A program made the translations under genes and the position numbers. A DNA stretch of 63,469 bases from Rhodospirillaceae bacterium (lineage in GTDB: Bacteria > Pseudomonadota > Alphaproteobacteria > Bin65): positions 1-63,469 of the forward strand of contig JAPPLJ010000042.1 in assembly GCA_028819475.1 (NCBI GenBank). The letters run 5' to 3'. Under the pieces are notes generated by a model. The model did not search any database. It was not told the DNA's origin and worked only from the letters and a program-made list of their open reading frames with translations. Below are positions 58,210 to 63,469 of this stretch, piece by piece. The number at the start of each line of letters is the position of its first letter. Within the stretch, counting starts at the first letter, position 1.

Positions 58210-58876
58210 ATGGCGAAACAATTGACAAGGCGTCTGGCGGCGCGCTCACCTCCAGCCGGTACGGGGCTCCGGGGCAGTCGCCAAAGCCACGCTCGCGCCG
58301 GTCTTCTACCGAACTCGGCGACACGAACGTCAAGAAATGACGGAAACCGATCAAAGCCCGATGCGGCCGGGCCGCCGGGCGCACGGTGCTCCGGACGCTC
58401 TTGCGTATGTGCTCAAGTCGCACGTCACCGCTTGGTTTCTCGATGCCAATATCCGTGCATCCTCCGACCCAACGAGCCCGCTTTCGCTGGATTGGTGCGC
58501 AAGTGGCGTGAAGGTCTGCTGACCCTGATATGGCGTTGGAGTTTGATAATCCGGTATTTCAGCAGCCTGCCGCGCCGGGAAATAATCCCGCCGCCGTTGA
58601 CACCCCGTCGACAAGCTCCGCAACGCCGATGGCGCTCGCCGCCGCACCGGCCGCAAGGCCGACGACGACAGTGCAAAGCTCGCTCCCGGCCCGGAACCGG
58701 CGCTGCTGCTGCAAAGCAGCCCACTGGCTTGCGACTGGAATGCCGCATCGGCCGATAACGGTCGATCCGCAGCGCGGTAGTGACTCAATTTGAAATCTCG
58801 GCCCGCTTCTTGTAGGGACCGCGCGGTCGGCAATATCGAACTGTCCTTCTCTCATGCTGCAGACGCTCTCTTCCCG
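58210..58876. other. Gene-poor stretch before the integrase relic
   Basis: No supported gene in about 670 bases. A 61-codon frame at 58337-58522 (plus strand) lacks a ribosome-binding site and homology. Confidence 0.4.
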
Positions 58877-59990
58877 ATGACCAAACGGCACGTTTCTCCG
58901 GCTTCGCGCGGCAGGCGCGCGCGCTCTGCCGCGATCGACCTCTCGGATTCCTGGGAAATCGCCTCGCTGCCGCCCCGCGCGGCGCCCTACTGGATGGCGA
59001 TCGGCCGCGGCCGCGCCCTCGGCCTCTCGATCTGCACCAAGACCGGGCGTCCGCTTAACTGGCATCCGCCTCCGCCTGAAGGACGGCGGCGGCTACCGCA
59101 AGAAACGACTCGGCCCCTACGGCTTCCTGTCGCACGAAGACGCGACCTGGCTGGCCCGGCGCTGGTTCGAAAAAGAGGCCGCATCCGCCGTTCCGGAAGA
59201 CCGGCCCGAACCGGCCTTCCGGCTCCTGGACGTTCCGTCGGGCAGCACGGCCTACACGGTTGCGCACGCCCTCAACGACTATCTCCGCCGCCACGCGCCC
59301 GCGGGCTGCACGTCGCGGAACGAGTACAACATCGCGAAGCGGGTCGCCCGCCATCTCGGCGCCGTCCCGCTGCGCGATCTCCGGGCCGAGGACATCGCGC
59401 GCTGGCTGTCGACGGCGCTTGCCGAGCCCGCGCAGGCCAGGCGCAACCAGGATCTCCATCCGCTGGAGCGGGTGCGCCGGCGCAAGGCGACCCTCAACCG
59501 CCAGCTCGCCCTGCTGCGCGCCGCCCTCACCCTCGCTTTCGTCAACCGCCGGATCGACTCGGACGCCGAATGGCGCCGGGTCAGCTACTTCCGGCACGCC
59601 TAGGCCCCGGCGCCACAGGCAATCTCCCCGGAAGCCATCGGTGTCCTGCGCAGCAACGCCCCGCCGGAGCTGCGGCGGCTGATCGACGCCGCGCTCCACA
59701 CCGGATGCCGGTTCGGCGAACTGTCCAACCTCCGCTGCAGGGACCTCATCGCAGCGACACGCAAGCTCGTCGTGCCGCCGGCCAAGCGCAGTCCCGGCCG
59801 CACCGTCGTCCTGTCGGATGCCGGCTGGCGGTTCCTCGAATCGCTCAGGGCCGATCGGGCGGAGGACGACTGGCTGGTCCGGCGAACCGACGGCCGCAAA
59901 TGGACCCGCAGCACCATGTGGGGACGGCTCTACGCTGCGGCCGAGCGCGACGGCCGGACCCGGGGGATCAGCTTCCACAGGCTGCGCCAC
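58877..59990 (+). pseudogene. Decayed tyrosine recombinase gene
   Basis: The reading begins MTKRHVSPASRGRRARSAAI and WKIAS-like region, shifts frame near 59060 (then LRLKDGGGYRKKRLGPYGFL), hits an in-frame TAG at 59601, and continues with the catalytic region LIDAALHTGCRFGELSNLRC and SFHRLRH. The final part with the last His and the Tyr nucleophile is missing; AT-rich unrelated DNA follows. At least three lesions make it non-functional. Confidence 0.8.
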
Positions 59991-60186
59991 TTTATCAATA
60001 AAAAATCCCTTTATTCAACAAGTTATGGAGTTCCAGAGAGTTTCGACCCCACAAGCGAACCCACACAGCGGCACCGATGCCGGCTCGCCATGATCGGCAG
60101 CCGCCAGCGTGGGCGGCCGATCCTGCTGCCCGCCCGCATTGCCGATTGGTCATGTTCGCCTTGGATGCGATCGAAGGCGGGCCAGC

Positions 60187-60606
60187 GTGAACCCGGCAAA
60201 CGACAACGGCGAAGCGCTGGCCGATAGCATTGCCCGGCGCGGCGCGCTTGAGGCCGCTATCGCGGGTGCCTACAAGTCCAACGATGAAAGAGACGCTTGC
60301 CGGGCGGCTCTCGCAAATTCCTTAGGGATAGACTGGAGCACCGGATGGCCGGTCGACTATGTGCCACCGCGGCGACTCCCCCGAACCGCCGCTCGAACGG
60401 CGACGCCGGCGCGCTTTCCGATCATACTCGGTCCGCAACAGACGTGGCGGCCGGCGATCAGGGAGCGGAAGGCCGGGCTTGCCAAGCCGGGGAAAGCCGG
60501 AGTCAAAGCACAGAAGGCGCCCTCGGCCGAAGAAGCACTCCAGGCCGTACTAGAGGCGCTCTGGGCCGAGATCGAGGCGCTGCGCAACTTGCTCTCCGAT
60601 CGGTGA
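60187..60606 (+). CDS. Protein of unknown function
   Basis: A GTG at 60187, preceded by GCGGGCCAGC, starts a 139-residue protein. The N-terminal part (ADSIARRGALEAAIAGAYKS, RAALANSLGIDWSTGWPVDY) and C-terminal helix (SAEEALQAVLEALWAEIEAL) are separated by a low-complexity, proline/arginine-rich linker. It follows the dead integrase and may be of phage or island origin. No family recognised. Confidence 0.45.
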   Translation: MNPANDNGEALADSIARRGALEAAIAGAYKSNDERDACRAALANSLGIDWSTGWPVDYVPPRRLPRTAARTATPARFPIILGPQQTWRPAIRERKAGLAKPGKAGVKAQKAPSAEEALQAVLEALWAEIEALRNLLSDR

Positions 60607-60915
60607 GGTTTGACAATCTGTCGGAAAGCCGCTGTAGCCGTCGCGCGCGACGCTCTAGGCGGCATCTACGCGCTGCCCGCACTTCTCACTGTCACCGCAC
60701 CCGGACCGCCGCGAAGGGCAGGGGTGCCGGGCCGTGCAACCGCCATACAGACCCTATGGACCGTCCCGATTATTCGCCTGGGCGTGGGAGCTATCCGCAC
60801 CGGTCGAGGGCTATTGCATTCGACAGGCGACCCGACAGAGCGGGAAGCCTCGTTGTGATGGCAGATGGGAGCGTGCGGCGGTTGCCGCGGGTGTCAAGCA
60901 CACTAGTTCCCCGGC
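60607..60915. other. Short gene-free stretch
   Basis: About 310 bases with no supported gene or signal. Confidence 0.4.
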
Positions 60916-61248
60916 ATGACCGGAGACGAAAAGAACGCCGAAATTGCGAGTATAGCGGACGAGCGCGCCGAACTGAAACGCGCGCTTATCTGTATGGACA
61001 ACAAGATCACCCGCTACAGGAAGGCGCTTACCCAGACGTCGGTAGCCTTGGCGCGAGGCCTTCATCTTCGAGAAGACGGAGACGTCGTCATCGTCCCGGG
61101 CATAGATGGGCTTTATGACGGCGAGAATGATCGGGAACTGCCCACCAGCCTTTCCGAAATCGTTGCGCTCCAGAAAGGCCGCGCGAACGCCCACGCTCGC
61201 TTGAAAGAGCTCGATCAGTCGCTTGACGATCTTGGTATCACGGGCTGA
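60916..61248 (+). CDS. Coiled-coil protein of unknown function
   Basis: The 110-residue protein is mostly helical (EKNAEIASIADERAELKRAL; LSEIVALQKGRANAHARLKE, LDQSLDDL) with a central DGDVVIVPGIDGLYDGEN segment. It lacks a signal peptide. No clear ribosome-binding site is seen. Unknown function. Confidence 0.55.
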   Translation: MTGDEKNAEIASIADERAELKRALICMDNKITRYRKALTQTSVALARGLHLREDGDVVIVPGIDGLYDGENDRELPTSLSEIVALQKGRANAHARLKELDQSLDDLGITG

Positions 61249-61408
61249 CCTCATGGTTGCCGCGGGGAGTCAAGCGCGATAGGGTGCGTCTCTCGATGGA
61301 GAGGACAACCCCATGCCCGAGCCCGCGCCGAATTGAGCGCCGGGGGTCGGCGCCTTTCTACATAATTTCATAAGGCAGAGGGCGGCCGCCCGGCCGCGGA
61401 GAACTCAC

Positions 61409-62410
61409 ATGAAACCCATTCCTGTTCTGCTCGTTCTTGTGCTGGCGCTGACCGCCTGTGCAAACGACCCACCGAGACAGGAAGCGTTCAAGCTCGAACA
61501 GAACTCCAAGTTCGACGGCAGGACGCTGCGGTTTTTCGTGAAACTGGACAGCGGAGCCGTAGCCGCCGTCAATACAAACGACGATGTCATCGAGGTGCTG
61601 CCCGGGGCCACGCCCATGCCTGGCCACCGGGCGCGGGCCTATACGTTTCTCAAGGTCAAGAAGGAGGGCACGTCGCTGTCCCACGCCCTGTTGAGTTGGG
61701 ATCCGGACAACCCGGCGGACTACCTCGTGTTCGGCTGGTGGGCGGAGTTCGTCGGCCAGCATCCGCCGGTTCTGTCGTTAGCGGAGGCGGAGCGGTTTGC
61801 GCTTGTCGACGGCCCGGAACTCGACCATGGAATCGTGCCGGAGGTGCCGGTCGAGGGGACGGCCACCTATCTCGGTCCGGCCGGAGGGCTCTACAGATTT
61901 GTGCCGGGGGGCGAACCGGGAGAGAATTTCGAAAACGTTGTTCTCGAAGAATACCAGGGGACGGTCACCCTGACCGCGGATTTTTTCGACGGCACCGTGA
62001 AAGGATGTATCGGGTGCATCGGCGACCTCGTTACGCGACGCGCGCATTTCGGCGTTATCCTTGGCGAGGCGGTGGAAGCCCCGGAAGGCACAGCCAGAGA
62101 CTACGAACTCCACCTGCCCAGCGCGATCATTCGCGAAGATGGCCATTTCGTGCGTGACAAGGTGATTCTGAAACATCCGGAGCGGACGGTAACCAAGTCC
62201 GAGGGGTTTTGGGGCGGAGCCTTTTCCAGCCGCCAGGACACGGACGGGAACCCCCGGTTGGCGGCAGGCTTCAGCGGCGTCGCGTTCAAAGAGAGCGACG
62301 GCACCGAGGGCGAATTTTTCGGATCGTTCCTGGGCTTGAGCGAACGCTTCAGCGAAAACGGGGTATCCAGTCCGCTTCCGGAAGGCAACGGCCGGCCGTC
62401 CAAGAAATGA
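61409..62410 (+). CDS. Lipoprotein of unknown function
   Basis: The 333-residue protein has a short leader with lipobox LALTAC (Cys 17), so should be anchored to a membrane. The mature part has alternating beta strands and several conserved-looking motifs (YTFLKVKKEGTSLSHALLSW, DYLVFGWWAEFVG, FFDGTVKGCIGCIGDLVTRR, FSGVAFKESDGTEGEFFGSF). The C-terminal fold, a transferrin-binding-protein-B-like GxF-G-x-L/F end, is suggestive of slam-dependent or barrel-like lipoproteins, but weak. Confidence 0.7.
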   Translation: MKPIPVLLVLVLALTACANDPPRQEAFKLEQNSKFDGRTLRFFVKLDSGAVAAVNTNDDVIEVLPGATPMPGHRARAYTFLKVKKEGTSLSHALLSWDPDNPADYLVFGWWAEFVGQHPPVLSLAEAERFALVDGPELDHGIVPEVPVEGTATYLGPAGGLYRFVPGGEPGENFENVVLEEYQGTVTLTADFFDGTVKGCIGCIGDLVTRRAHFGVILGEAVEAPEGTARDYELHLPSAIIREDGHFVRDKVILKHPERTVTKSEGFWGGAFSSRQDTDGNPRLAAGFSGVAFKESDGTEGEFFGSFLGLSERFSENGVSSPLPEGNGRPSKK

Positions 62411-62545
62411 CGCATTTTGCGCCGGCGGCCCGACATAGAGCCGCCAGGAGTTGTTTTGGCGATGAGGCAAGGCTGCGGGTAGGCTATGGCTTTCGTCTCC
62501 GGGACGGGTGAAGGTTGTAAGGGCCGGTTTCGCGTTCGAGCGGGT

Positions 62546-62998
62546 TCACGGGGGCGGGGCGGAAACCGCTTCGGCGCCGTTTTCGGCCGCATTTGCCTCG
62601 ATCGCTGCTTTCACCATACCCGCGTCGATAAACGAACGGACTGACCCGAACACCGCCGCTTCGAGCGAACTGACCCTTCCGACAAGGCTGTCATAGGACA
62701 CGGGCGGCCGTCTGGAGTTTCTGCCTTCCCCGACGCCTGGGGGCGAAGCCGCGACACCATCGCCGACGACCAGGAAGGTAACGCCGCATCCGAGCGCCGC
62801 AGCGAGGTGGTAGACCGCTTCCAGGTTGATGCGCCGGGAGCCTTTCTCCCAACTGGAATAGGTCGATGCGTTCACGCCGATCCGTCGGGCCAATGCCTCT
62901 TGGCTAAGCCCGGCCTGTATTCTCAGGAGATAGAGACGTCCGCAAAACGCGGCGTGCTGTTCCTCGGCAAAACTCGTGGCCTCGGCTTGCGCTGTCAT
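62546..62998 (-). CDS. XRE-family helix-turn-helix regulator
   Basis: The 150-residue protein has a Cro/C1 HTH at about residues 22-75 (RLYLLRIQAGLSQEALARRI, NASTYSSWEKGSRRINLEAV). The C-terminus is an Ala-rich helical tail. The ATG at 62998 was chosen because AGAGGG precedes it; 25 codons further upstream are rich in Arg/Gly and unlike the family. It is divergent from the porin-like gene at the end of the window and might regulate it. Confidence 0.8.
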   Translation of the reverse strand: MTAQAEATSFAEEQHAAFCGRLYLLRIQAGLSQEALARRIGVNASTYSSWEKGSRRINLEAVYHLAAALGCGVTFLVVGDGVAASPPGVGEGRNSRRPPVSYDSLVGRVSSLEAAVFGSVRSFIDAGMVKAAIEANAAENGAEAVSAPPP

Positions 62999-63277
62999 CG
63001 TTCGCCCTCTGTTGCCGGCTTTCCGGCCGCAGCCTTTCAAACCGACCCTAATCTTGCTGTTGCATTTATGCAACGCGAACGATTTTTGTTCCTGCGGGTG
63101 AGGCGGGGAGGCTTCCGTAGTCCGCCTGGGCGCAGGTATGTAGGTCCGCCGGTCGCAATACCTGCGGCTGGCATCAGACCTCCTGGGAGATGATGGAGGT
63201 TGGTGTTGAACCCCAGCGTTGTTGCGGCCCCCGGATATTCCGGACGGCCGGATAACGCGTAAGCATTGGAGAGGGAG

Positions 63278-63469
63278 ATGACGGGAGTCGTCAAATCCGC
63301 AGGCAAATACGCCCTCTGTGCCGGCACTGCCTTGGCGCTTTCGATCTCGGCCGCGTCGGCCGCGTCGATGGCCAAGGCCGGCATGGACAAGCGTGTTGCC
63401 GATCTGGAGCGTGAGGTCACGTTACTCAAGAACCAGATGAAGTCGGCCATGATGGCCAAACCTGCCGAC
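63278..63469 (+). CDS. Start of a porin-like outer-membrane protein (partial)
   Basis: An ATG at 63278 with ribosome-binding site GAGAGGGAG opens a signal peptide (MTGVVKSAGKYALCAGTALA, cleavage after SAASA) followed by a short coiled coil (MDKRVADLEREVTLLKNQMK). This layout is typical of porins with an N-terminal trimerisation helix, such as phosphate-selective-type porins. The gene runs off the window end, so the barrel itself is not seen. Confidence 0.55.
   Translation, partial: MTGVVKSAGKYALCAGTALALSISAASAASMAKAGMDKRVADLEREVTLLKNQMKSAMMAKPAD

Overview
This window is high-GC, densely coded chromosomal DNA from an alphaproteobacterium, most likely a Rhodospirillales-like or unclassified (possibly host- or sponge-associated) lineage. 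The reasoning is gene-based: a MucR/Ros regulator, a RibB fused to a degenerate GTP cyclohydrolase II domain, a DksA with an incomplete zinc finger, a K+-independent membrane pyrophosphatase, a CBP3-type cytochrome bc1 chaperone, and the gene orders nrdR-ribD-ribE-ribB-ribH-nusB-thiL and yceD-rpmF-plsX-fabH. No rRNA, no CRISPR array and no plasmid replication gene was found.

Layout. (1) 0.2-16.6 kb is core genome: a minus-strand lipid/ribosome operon (bc1 chaperone, yceD, rpmF, plsX, fabH, FAD oxidoreductase), bamE, hppA, then a long minus-strand operon rpiB-glyA-nrdR-ribD-ribE-ribB-ribH-nusB-thiL, and mucR. (2) 17.5-20 kb: a tRNA-Val(CAC) followed by a lower-GC cassette with two exported proteins of unknown function, an AbiV-family abortive-infection gene and a broken HNH endonuclease gene. 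(3) 20-36.7 kb is core again: dksA, a HAD phosphatase, an HtrA/Deg protease, serB, miaA, ilvB-ilvH-ilvC (with a DUF1778/GNAT toxin-antitoxin pair inserted between ilvH and ilvC), and the rod-shape operon mreB-mreC-mreD-mrdA-rodA. (4) 36.6-52.3 kb is an accessory region starting exactly at a tRNA-Lys(CTT): a tyrosine integrase operon, an exported-protein/small-protein/secreted-nuclease cassette, a ribbon-helix-helix regulator with GTGCAC repeats, a truncated IS66, an intact IS21-family element, and many gene fragments (IS3 transposase, HU, mnmE 3' end, kamA, an ankyrin gene cut at the IS21 end). (5) 52.4-63.5 kb is mixed: SIMPL protein, lipoproteins, a second ankyrin protein, small membrane proteins, a gene-poor decayed stretch with a lone CRISPR-like repeat and a dead integrase, then a coiled-coil protein, a lipoprotein, an XRE regulator and the start of a porin-like protein that runs off the window.

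The core genes serve envelope phospholipid precursors (plsX/fabH), outer-membrane assembly (bamE), riboflavin, serine/glycine and branched-chain amino-acid synthesis, tRNA modification and cell elongation. The accessory genes look like remnants of several successive insertions at tRNA-Val and tRNA-Lys. Candidates for unrecognised biology are the AbiV cassette, the three-gene exported nuclease cassette, the RHH gene with its GTGCAC repeats, and a family of ankyrin proteins sharing a distinctive FW...ADVxRCL cap motif. All functional statements are inferred from sequence motifs recognised by eye; no database search was run.
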